Notes under the pieces: model-generated | Databases searched by the model: none | What the model saw: the letters and a program-made list of their open reading frames with translations, nothing else | Told to the model about the DNA's origin: nothing | Origin: Candidatus Aminicenantota bacterium | GTDB taxonomy: Bacteria; Acidobacteriota; Aminicenantia; UBA2199 | Direction: 5' to 3' | Assembly (NCBI GenBank): GCA_030612495.1 | Contig: JAUWNT010000092.1 | Span: 1 to 8,782 of the forward strand | Length of the DNA: 8,782 nt | In this document: one piece after another, positions 1 to 5,904 of the stretch | How positions within the stretch are numbered: the first letter of the stretch is position 1 | Layout of the letters: every line of letters begins with the position of its first letter | Made by a program: the position numbers and the translations under genes

Positions 1-161
1 TCTAACTACATTATCATGCATTTTTAATCTCCCTGAAATGCAGATTTTAACAAAAAAAAGGGAGAAAAGCTAAATAAAGGTGAAAACCTTTAATATAAAG
101 GGTTTTGAAAGTTTTACCTTAAAAACTTTTGACATTACGTATGATAGGATAAGGAGATAAA
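1..161. other. Leader region with AT-rich inverted repeats, no gene supported
   Basis: I see no convincing gene here. The longest plus-strand frame entering from the left edge stops at 71-73 and does not resemble a known protein end. The stretch carries several inverted repeats: TGCATTT (17-23) with AAATGCA (36-42), TCTCCCT (28-34) with AGGGAGA (59-65), TAAAGGT (75-81) with ACCTTTA (86-92) closing a GAAA loop, and AAAGTTTT (108-115) with AAAACTTT (122-129). The last could be a weak terminator of an upstream gene or part of the leader of the following gene. A TTGACA at 129-134 has no -10 box at a usable distance. The ribosome binding site AAGGAG at 151-156 serves the gene starting at 162, five bases downstream. 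Confidence 0.4.
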
Positions 162-824
162 ATGAAAAAATTTGCAGTAATAGGATTGGGCAGTTTTGGC
201 TCAAACCTCGTAAAAACTCTGGCAAAAAAAAATGTTGAAATAATTGCAATAGATATTGATGAAATAAAGGTTAATGAAATCAAGGATGTTGCAACTCAAC
301 CAATTACTATGGATGCTACAAGTAAAGAAAACTTGACTTCCATTGGTATTACTGATGTTGATTGTGTTATAGTTTCAGCTGGCCCCAGTTTAGAACCGAG
401 TATTATGATTGTATACATTCTAAAAGAACTGGGTGTAAAAAAAATCATTGCTAAAGCACTTTCAGAAGATCATGAAAAAATTCTTTTCCTTGTAGGTGCA
501 AATGAAGTTTATTATCCAGAAAGAGATATTGCAAAAAAAATTGGAACCCAATTGAGTTTTAGTAATTTACTGGATTACCTTCCAATTGAATCAGGCTTTG
601 TTATTCAGGAAATTGCTCCGCCGGACTCTTTTATAGGCAAAAGTCTTGGTGAAATCAATTTAAGAAAAAAATATAATGTAACTGTGATTGCAATAAAATC
701 TATTATCCCAGAATCCACTACCATGAACCCTGGAGCTGATTTTCTAATAAAAGAGAGCGATATAATGCTTGTATTTGGATCTGATGTTGATATTGAAAAA
801 CTTCACAAAAAACTCAACATATAA
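162..824 (+). CDS. ktrA: KtrA/TrkA-family potassium uptake regulatory protein (RCK domains)
   Basis: This is the cytoplasmic gating subunit of a Ktr/Trk-type potassium uptake system. Family members form a ring under the membrane channel (KtrB/TrkH) and open or close it on binding nucleotides. The N-terminal RCK_N Rossmann domain (about residues 1-125) shows the G8-x-G10-x-x-G13 nucleotide loop and an acidic residue (D31) at the end of the second strand. It also has a VSAG segment at 71-74 and the family stretch ending GANEVYYPE (112-120). Residues 140-220 fit an RCK_C (TrkA_C) domain with the usual IGKSLGEINLR pattern (158-168). At 220 residues it is full length for the single-repeat KtrA type; E. 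coli TrkA is a tandem duplication. The ATG is preceded by AAGGAG five bases upstream. No channel subunit is visible, so the partner must lie elsewhere or left of the window. The gene converges on the molybdenum operon with only 17 bases between the stop codons. The family call is firm; the choice of symbol (ktrA rather than trkA) is by length. Confidence 0.9.
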   Translation: MKKFAVIGLGSFGSNLVKTLAKKNVEIIAIDIDEIKVNEIKDVATQPITMDATSKENLTSIGITDVDCVIVSAGPSLEPSIMIVYILKELGVKKIIAKALSEDHEKILFLVGANEVYYPERDIAKKIGTQLSFSNLLDYLPIESGFVIQEIAPPDSFIGKSLGEINLRKKYNVTVIAIKSIIPESTTMNPGADFLIKESDIMLVFGSDVDIEKLHKKLNI

Positions 825-841
825 GGATTAAACATCTCAAA

Positions 842-1312
842 TCAGTGTTTTCCTCCATAAAGCATTTTCATACCATGTTCCAGAACTGGGATTACCAATT
901 TTGTGCAAAACGCAACAGCTTTTACAGAACCCGGAAAATTAATTACTATTGTATTTTCTTTTACTCCGCTAAAAGCTCTTGAAAACACAGCATTCTTTGT
1001 CTCTTTATACGATTCCATACGTAACATTTCTGATATACCTGGTAATTCTCTTGTGCAAATCGCTTCTGTGACCTCAGGAGTCACATCTCTTGGAGAAATT
1101 CCCGTTCCTCCAGTTGTAATAATATAATCAACACCTATTTTTTTCTCAACTAACTCTTTTATTTTCTCTTTTTCATCAGGTACAATAAAAAGAGAAACCT
1201 CTGCGTCTATATTAGAGTTATCAATAATTTCCTTTATTTTAGGACCTGACAAATCTTTATACTCACCTTTATAGGCTCTATCTGAAACTGTAATAACCGC
1301 AATCTTTAACAT
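842..1312 (-). CDS. mogA: MogA/MoaB-family molybdopterin adenylyltransferase
   Basis: This is the MoCF_biosynth-domain protein that, in this family, adenylates molybdopterin to give MPT-AMP, the substrate MoeA uses for metal insertion. At 156 residues it is one intact domain. Visible motifs are VSDR (9-12), DLSGP (20-24), the MPT-binding loop TTGGTG (66-71) followed by SPRDVTPE (73-80), and FPGSVKAV (126-133), which corresponds to the usual LPGSPKAV segment. It is the last gene of the operon. Its ATG lies inside the upstream MOSC gene (35-base overlap) and has a strong site, AGGGAGGG, seven bases upstream. MoaB of E. coli belongs to the same family but is not the essential adenylyltransferase there. 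Here it is the only single-domain candidate visible and sits with MoeA, so a MogA role is the better inference. Confidence 0.87.
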   Translation of the reverse strand: MLKIAVITVSDRAYKGEYKDLSGPKIKEIIDNSNIDAEVSLFIVPDEKEKIKELVEKKIGVDYIITTGGTGISPRDVTPEVTEAICTRELPGISEMLRMESYKETKNAVFSRAFSGVKENTIVINFPGSVKAVAFCTKLVIPVLEHGMKMLYGGKH

Positions 1313-1733
1313 GAATTTTCCCTCCCTTTATAACTTTTGCAAAAACCCCATGAATGGGAAGAAGATACTCTCCGGTTATCTTAAAAATAGGATTGTTTTC
1401 ATCATGCTCTTTTCCTTTTTGAGTTACTTGCATCTCAACTTCATTTATTTTGATCTTTCCCCCAACTTTGGCTTTACTCCAGTCTACACCTCTGGTCACA
1501 ATATTCTCAGCAAAGGTCCCAGGGCCAACAAAAATATTCTTTCCTTTTTTATTTATCCTTTCTATTGCTTCATCTATAACTTCTTTTGCCAGTAAAGTCA
1601 CTTGTCTATGCCAATTTCCTGCATGACCATCTCTCTTTATTCCATATCCTGCAATACATTCTATCTCTTGCACTTCATGTTTTTGAACTCCCCTTTTTTC
1701 AGATATACTAACTGACACAACTTCAAATTTCAT
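1278..1733 (-). CDS. MOSC-domain protein lacking the usual cysteines
   Basis: This is a stand-alone MOSC domain of 151 residues, the module found at the C-terminus of molybdenum-cofactor sulfurases and in small bacterial proteins linked to Moco synthesis. The match is good: SISEKRG near the N-terminus (9-15), GHAGNWHRQVTLLA (36-49), a GTFAENIVTRGVD segment (72-84), VGGKIKI (90-96), VTQKGKE (103-109) and HGVFAKVIKGGKI (128-140). The family normally has GKxCHxxC followed by a GDC in the 109-123 region. Here those positions read H110, N114 and Y123, so the cysteines are absent; the only cysteines left are C26 and C145. The precise role of such small MOSC proteins is not settled, and without the cysteine a persulfide-carrier role is doubtful. 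The ATG overlaps the end of moaC by 11 bases. Its ribosome binding site is weak (purine-rich GAGAAGAAGA), suggesting translational coupling. Confidence 0.83.
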   Translation of the reverse strand: MKFEVVSVSISEKRGVQKHEVQEIECIAGYGIKRDGHAGNWHRQVTLLAKEVIDEAIERINKKGKNIFVGPGTFAENIVTRGVDWSKAKVGGKIKINEVEMQVTQKGKEHDENNPIFKITGEYLLPIHGVFAKVIKGGKIHVKDCGYYSFR

Positions 1734-2172
1734 CTTTTGTCTTCTTCTCTAATTTTATATCTGAAATAACCATGCTTTTATCAACAGCCTTACACATGTC
1801 ATATATAGTTAAGCATGCTATTGAAACTGCAGTTAAAGCTTCCATTTCTATACCGGTTTTTGCATCACAAATGGCTTTTGATCTAATATTAATCCTATCC
1901 TTTTTTATATCAAAATGAACATCAATCTTATTAATGGGAATATTATGACATAAAGGGATCAATTCAAATGCTTTCTTTGCACCTACTATACCTGCAATCC
2001 TTGCAATTGAAAGAACATCCCCTTTTTTTATCAGATTATTTTTAATTAACTCAATTGTTTCCTTTCTTAAATAAACTATTCCTGAAGCAACTGCCTCTCT
2101 ATGAACAATCTTTTTTCCACTTATATCAACCATATTAACCTCACCCCTTTCATTCAAATGAGAAAACTCCAT
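1723..2172 (-). CDS. moaC: Cyclic pyranopterin monophosphate synthase MoaC
   Basis: MoaC converts the 3',8-cyclo-GTP made by MoaA into cyclic pyranopterin monophosphate, completing the first step of molybdopterin synthesis. With the start chosen here it has 149 residues, a normal length. The N-terminus FSHLNERGEVNMVDIS (3-18) is the classic MoaC opening. IPLCHNIPI (72-80) carries the conserved histidine (H76), and TGIEMEALTAVS (106-117) and YDMCKAVDK (124-132) hold the acidic residues and lysine (K128) associated with the active site. A longer reading from a TTG at 2193 would add seven residues that match no MoaC. The ATG at 2172 has AGGAGG at 2184-2179, six bases upstream, so I use it. The gap to the moaA stop codon is two bases and the gene overlaps the following MOSC gene by 11 bases. 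Confidence 0.94.
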   Translation of the reverse strand: MEFSHLNERGEVNMVDISGKKIVHREAVASGIVYLRKETIELIKNNLIKKGDVLSIARIAGIVGAKKAFELIPLCHNIPINKIDVHFDIKKDRINIRSKAICDAKTGIEMEALTAVSIACLTIYDMCKAVDKSMVISDIKLEKKTKDEI

Positions 2173-2174
2173 TT

Positions 2175-2981
2175 TTACCCTCCTATTTGCCAATTTTGTC
2201 TCTTATAGCAATGTGTACCATTTGCTGGCTTATTAATTACTGCCTTTTCTATACTTCCTATAATATCGTTAAAATCAATGGGAATTTCCAAATCTGAAAA
2301 CAAGCATGGTTTAAAATTCCCATTTGCAGTCAATCTTATTCTATTACATAAGCTGCATGGAAGCGGCCTCTCAGCCTCGTATAATTTGTTAATACTACTT
2401 AAACTATCTAAAGAATAATGGTTAATCCTCTGCAAAAGCAATCCCTTTTTAATACAGAATTCTTTCATATCTTCTACTTCATCATCATTTTTCCCAGGTA
2501 TAAGTACCATATTTAATTTTGTACCTTTAAACCCAGACTTAATCACAGCATCAATTCCTCTAAAAACCTTTCTTATATCACCTACTCTCGTTATTTTTTT
2601 ATATTTCTCAGGATCAAGTGTATCCAGAGAAATATTAATACTATCAAGCCCGGCATATTTCAACTCAAAAGCCATATCCTCCAGCAGAACTCCATTTGTA
2701 GTCATTGTAAGCTCATTTATACCTTCAATTTTTTTTATTCCTCTTATAAGATAAGAAATTCCTTTTCTTACAAGCGGCTCCCCACCAGTAATCCTTATTT
2801 TTTTTATCCCAATTTTCACAGCCTCTTTTACAATCTTAATAATCTGCTCATATGACAATATTTGATCGTGTCTAAGACGTTTCACTCCATGCTCAGGCAT
2901 ACAATAGTAACACCTCAAATTACACCTGTCAGTAACAGATATTCTTAAATAATAAATTTCCCTGTTAAATCTGTCTAACAT
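2175..2981 (-). CDS. moaA: GTP 3',8-cyclase MoaA, compact form (radical SAM)
   Basis: MoaA is the radical-SAM enzyme that rearranges GTP to 3',8-cyclo-GTP, the first committed step of Moco synthesis. The SAM-binding cluster motif is C20-x3-C24-x2-C27, followed by TGGEP (65-69) and the TTNG strand (94-97). The second, substrate-side cluster motif C209-x2-C212-x13-C226 is complete. The arginines around it (R214, R216 in CNRIRLTANG) and R13 near the N-terminus match GTP-binding arginines described in Staphylococcus aureus MoaA. The protein ends in the conserved Gly-Gly (267-268), needed for catalysis in characterised MoaA. It has 268 residues against the usual 320-340. Nearly all the shortening is between NDD (165-167) and C209, about 45 residues fewer than in canonical enzymes. 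The reading frame is clean, so this looks like a compact variant rather than a broken gene. It overlaps the end of moeA by 17 bases, with a GGGG-type ribosome site about 10 bases before its ATG. Confidence 0.9.
   Translation of the reverse strand: MLDRFNREIYYLRISVTDRCNLRCYYCMPEHGVKRLRHDQILSYEQIIKIVKEAVKIGIKKIRITGGEPLVRKGISYLIRGIKKIEGINELTMTTNGVLLEDMAFELKYAGLDSINISLDTLDPEKYKKITRVGDIRKVFRGIDAVIKSGFKGTKLNMVLIPGKNDDEVEDMKEFCIKKGLLLQRINHYSLDSLSSINKLYEAERPLPCSLCNRIRLTANGNFKPCLFSDLEIPIDFNDIIGSIEKAVINKPANGTHCYKRQNWQIGG
2179..2184 (-). promoter_or_regulatory. moaC ribosome binding site inside the end of moaA
   Basis: AGGAGG lies six bases before the moaC ATG. The GGA GGG codons for the last two glycines of MoaA overlap it, so one short sequence encodes the functional C-terminal Gly-Gly of MoaA and recruits ribosomes for MoaC. 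It also decides the moaC start in favour of position 2172. Confidence 0.8.
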
Positions 2982-4134
2982 TTACATTAGTCCCCTTTAA
3001 TATCTCTTTAACGCCTCTTGGAATCTGAAGCAATGCATTTGCTTTTGATAATGAACTCAAATGCGCAGATCCATGATACTCTATAATATCAACAAAACCA
3101 TCTCTGTAATTTACAGGTATATATGAGGCTCTTTTGGTTTTTTCTCTTCTAAAATCCTCACGCATAATTCCCTTTACAAAAAATGGAGAATATTTGTGCC
3201 CCATCATTTTGTATATAAAAGGCTTTATAAAAACCTCAAATATAACAAAAGTTGAAACAGGATTTCCCGGAAGCCCAAAAAATATTTTTTTACCCATTGT
3301 CCCAAAAAGGGTTGGTTTACCAGGTTTAATTGCAACCTTTGTAAAATGAAGTTTTACACCCAAATCCTCAAGAACTCCAGGGACATAATCATAATCACCC
3401 ATTGAAACACCACCTGAAATAATCAAAACATCAACTTTATAAAAAAAATCATATATTTTTTCCCTCGTTTTCTCCCTTATATCCGGTACAACACCTCCAT
3501 ATTTCGTATTAATACCAATTTGAGCAAATTGAGCTGAAATAGAATAAGCATTGCTGTTGTAAATCTGACCCTTTAAAAGCTCTTTACCCGGTTCTATAAT
3601 TTCTGAACCAGTAGTTAAAATCCCAACCTCAGGATTTTTATAAACATTAATTGAATCAATGCCAAGGGATGAGATTATTCCTACTTCTGAAGCTCTTATC
3701 TTTGCACCACATTCCAATACCTTATCTCCAGATTTAATATCTTCCCCAGCATAACATATATTTACCAGGCCATCATCTTCTATTATTCTAACAAGCCCTT
3801 CTTTTTCTTTTGTTTTCTCCTTTATTACAACTTTATCTGCTTCTTCAGGAACTATAGCTCCTGTCATTATTTTAGAACATTCACCCTTTTTTATCTCTTT
3901 TTTAGGCACTTTACCTGCTGCAATAACCTCAATGACCTTAAACCTTTCAGAATCATCTCCTGATAATATAGCATATCCATCCATAGCTGATTTGTTATAA
4001 GGAGGCATATCAATTTTTGAAATAATATCCTGAGCAAGAACCCTATTCAAAGAATCTTTTATCTTTATTTTTTCTATCAATTTCTGAGGTTCTACATTAT
4101 TCAGAATTTTTTCTGCTTCTTCTATTTGTATCAT
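2965..4134 (-). CDS. moeA: Molybdopterin molybdenumtransferase MoeA
   Basis: MoeA takes MPT-AMP from the MogA-type enzyme and molybdate (or tungstate) and releases the metal-loaded cofactor. The 389-residue product is a normal full-length MoeA with all domains. Near the N-terminus is MPPYNKSAMDGYA (43-55); TGA (91-93) is the conserved catalytic-loop region. The MoCF-like domain has ILTTGSEI (172-179) and SGGVSMGDYDYV (240-251), then KPGKPTLFG (270-278) and GLPGNPVSTFV (287-297). Residues about 315-389 form the C-terminal MoeA domain IV. An in-frame TTG at 4155 would add seven residues overlapping wtpC, but the ATG at 4134 has AGGAGA at 4146-4141, six bases upstream, and starts with the usual IxxEEAxxIL helix. 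The wtpC stop codon TAG sits in that ribosome site. Only one moeA is visible, so nothing here shows whether separate Mo- and W-specific copies exist. Confidence 0.94.
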   Translation of the reverse strand: MIQIEEAEKILNNVEPQKLIEKIKIKDSLNRVLAQDIISKIDMPPYNKSAMDGYAILSGDDSERFKVIEVIAAGKVPKKEIKKGECSKIMTGAIVPEEADKVVIKEKTKEKEGLVRIIEDDGLVNICYAGEDIKSGDKVLECGAKIRASEVGIISSLGIDSINVYKNPEVGILTTGSEIIEPGKELLKGQIYNSNAYSISAQFAQIGINTKYGGVVPDIREKTREKIYDFFYKVDVLIISGGVSMGDYDYVPGVLEDLGVKLHFTKVAIKPGKPTLFGTMGKKIFFGLPGNPVSTFVIFEVFIKPFIYKMMGHKYSPFFVKGIMREDFRREKTKRASYIPVNYRDGFVDIIEYHGSAHLSSLSKANALLQIPRGVKEILKGTNVNVRQI

Positions 4135-4144
4135 TAAATTTCTC

Positions 4145-5158
4145 CTAATGTTCAAACACCTTTAAAGATGAAACTTTAAAAGTAACCCATAAATTATCTC
4201 CAATCTTAATATCCATCTCCTCAAATGATTTTCTTGTAATATCAACACTAATTCTAATCCCAACATTTAGCATTATTTCATACATCGAAGATTTTTTAAA
4301 TATATCCTCAACTTCCCCAAAAAATGAGTTTCTTGCAGATGATTCAATTTTATCCTTTGAAATAATAATATCATCGGATCTTATAGCAATATAAGCAAAA
4401 TCAGCCCTTTCAATGGGTACAATTATATTTAAGTTGTTTATATTAAGTTTATTGTTCTCAATACTCCCCCCAAACACATTCTTGTAACCAAGGAAATCTG
4501 CAATTTCTTTACTTTCAGGGCTATTAAGCACATGATCAGGTTTCCCACACTGTATAATTCTGCCATTTATTAAGATTCCAATTCTATCTGCTAATGATAG
4601 AGCCTCTTCAAAATCATGGGTTACATGAATAAAAGTAGAACGTGTTTTTTTATGTAATTTAATAAACATCTCTCGAGTTTTCATCCTGGAATTTCGATCA
4701 AGAGCTGAAGTAGGCTCATCAAAAAGAAAAATATCAGGTGATATAGCCATAGCTCTTGCAATAGCAACTCTTTGTTTTTCTCCACCTGATAGATTAGCAA
4801 CATTCCTCTGTAAAAGCTCATTTATTTCAAGTTTTAATGCCAGGGTTTCAACCCTTGATTTAATTTCATTTTTATCAATTTTTCTTATATTCAATCCATA
4901 AGCAATATTTTTAAATACATTCAAATGCGGAAATAACATATAATCCTGGTAAATAAACCCAATTTTTTTGTTTTTTATCCCATAAACTTCTCCGGAATCA
5001 GGTTTCAAAAGGCCAGCAATAATTTCAAGGATCAATGTTTTTCCAGCACCACTGGGTCCAACAATAACAAAGAATTCACCTTCTCTAATTTCAAGGTCAA
5101 TATCTTTTAACTCAAAGCCCTTAAACTTTTTACTTATATTCGCAATTTTTAAATTCAT
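4145..5158 (-). CDS. wtpC: Molybdate/tungstate ABC transporter ATPase (WtpC/ModC-like)
   Basis: This is the cytoplasmic ATPase that powers oxyanion import with the neighbouring permease and binding protein. The ABC domain (about residues 1-230) is complete: Walker A GPSGAGKT (34-41), Q-loop glutamine Q71, signature LSGGEKQR (123-130), Walker B FLFDEP (144-149) with D147/E148, D-loop SALD (151-154) and H-loop H181. The remaining 107 residues (about 231-337) form a C-terminal regulatory region of the TOBE/Mop size that in ModC and related ATPases can bind the oxyanion. I do not see a clean Mop signature, so that function is inferred from family and position. The ATG overlaps the wtpB stop in an ATGA arrangement (4 bases), with a GAGG ribosome site just upstream. 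The gene contexts on both sides make a Mo/W substrate much more likely than sulfate. Confidence 0.88.
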   Translation of the reverse strand: MNLKIANISKKFKGFELKDIDLEIREGEFFVIVGPSGAGKTLILEIIAGLLKPDSGEVYGIKNKKIGFIYQDYMLFPHLNVFKNIAYGLNIRKIDKNEIKSRVETLALKLEINELLQRNVANLSGGEKQRVAIARAMAISPDIFLFDEPTSALDRNSRMKTREMFIKLHKKTRSTFIHVTHDFEEALSLADRIGILINGRIIQCGKPDHVLNSPESKEIADFLGYKNVFGGSIENNKLNINNLNIIVPIERADFAYIAIRSDDIIISKDKIESSARNSFFGEVEDIFKKSSMYEIMLNVGIRISVDITRKSFEEMDIKIGDNLWVTFKVSSLKVFEH

Positions 5159-5904
5159 TTATCCTCAAATATTCGTATAAAAATAAAAACAATCAAGCTG
5201 ATCAATATCAACAAAACAGTTACAGGTATTGCATACTTAAGTCCAAAATTCTGAAATCTCTCGAAAATCAGTACAGGAGCTGTCATTGGATGATATGCAA
5301 GTATAATAACAGCGCCAAATTCTGATATTCCTCTTCCCCACATCATTAGAGAACCTGATATTATTGATTTTTTTACCATTGGTAAACTTATTGTAAAAAA
5401 AGCCTTATATGTGGTTGCACCAAGAGTAATGGCTGTTTTTTCATAACGTTCATCAATTAATTTAAACCCATCTTTTACAGCATTAACTAAAAAAGGAACT
5501 GAGACAAAAAACATTGCTATTGATATTGAAATTTCCGTTCCTATAATATTGATCCCAGTTGCTTTTGAAAATAGAGAATTTCTTCCCCATACTGTTAGTA
5601 AAGCAATACCAGCAGCAGTATGAGGAATAATAACAGGAAGATCAATGAGCCCCTCAATGATTTTTTTACCCCAGAATTCCCTTCTTGCAAGAATATATGC
5701 GAGTGGTACTCCTGTTATTAATGCAATAATTGTGGCCCAAACAGAAGCCCTGAAAGTCAAAAAAATTGATGAATAGACCTCTGGTTCCTTTGATGTTAAA
5801 ACTAATGTTGAAGGATCTGTTGAAATCATCATCTTAACAATTGGAATACCAATGAACAAAACAAGTAAAAGTCCAAGAAAAGAAAATATTGCTTTAAATT
5901 TCAT
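5155..5904 (-). CDS. wtpB: Molybdate/tungstate ABC transporter permease (WtpB/ModB-like)
   Basis: This is the integral membrane subunit of the importer, probably a homodimer. At 249 residues it has about six hydrophobic segments: roughly 7-27, 48-74, 84-108, 125-145, 183-205 and 225-244. The cytoplasmic EAA-type coupling loop is at 155-176 (EKTAITLGAT... ending in SLPM), where the ATPase docks. The segment SEFGAVIILAYHPMTAP (194-210) is characteristic of the molybdate/tungstate WtpB/ModB group and resembles archaeal WtpB as I recall it. The gene starts immediately after the wtpA stop codon (no bases between). I find no clear ribosome binding site upstream, only A/T-rich sequence, so translation probably depends on ribosomes finishing wtpA. 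It overlaps wtpC by four bases. Confidence 0.9.
   Translation of the reverse strand: MKFKAIFSFLGLLLVLFIGIPIVKMMISTDPSTLVLTSKEPEVYSSIFLTFRASVWATIIALITGVPLAYILARREFWGKKIIEGLIDLPVIIPHTAAGIALLTVWGRNSLFSKATGINIIGTEISISIAMFFVSVPFLVNAVKDGFKLIDERYEKTAITLGATTYKAFFTISLPMVKKSIISGSLMMWGRGISEFGAVIILAYHPMTAPVLIFERFQNFGLKYAIPVTVLLILISLIVFIFIRIFEDK

Noticed and set aside
1..73. 3' end of an upstream plus-strand gene (frame stopping at 71-73)
   Set aside because: Only about 23 codons are open and the translation does not resemble the end of a KtrB/TrkH channel or another protein I recognise.
129..134. TTGACA as a -35 box for the potassium regulator
   Set aside because: No -10-like hexamer lies 16-18 bases downstream; that position is the ribosome binding site. 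TAGGAT at 145-150 is only 10 bases away.
903..1595. Plus-strand open frames opposite mogA and the MOSC gene
   Set aside because: They are antisense to strongly conserved genes, have no family resemblance, and lack convincing ribosome sites.
2173..2193. TTG start giving MoaC seven extra residues
   Set aside because: The ATG at 2172 follows an ideal AGGAGG, and the added residues lie inside the C-terminus of MoaA.
4135..4155. TTG start giving MoeA seven extra residues
   Set aside because: The ATG at 4134 has a well-placed AGGAGA and gives the normal MoeA N-terminus; the extra residues overlap wtpC and match nothing in the family.
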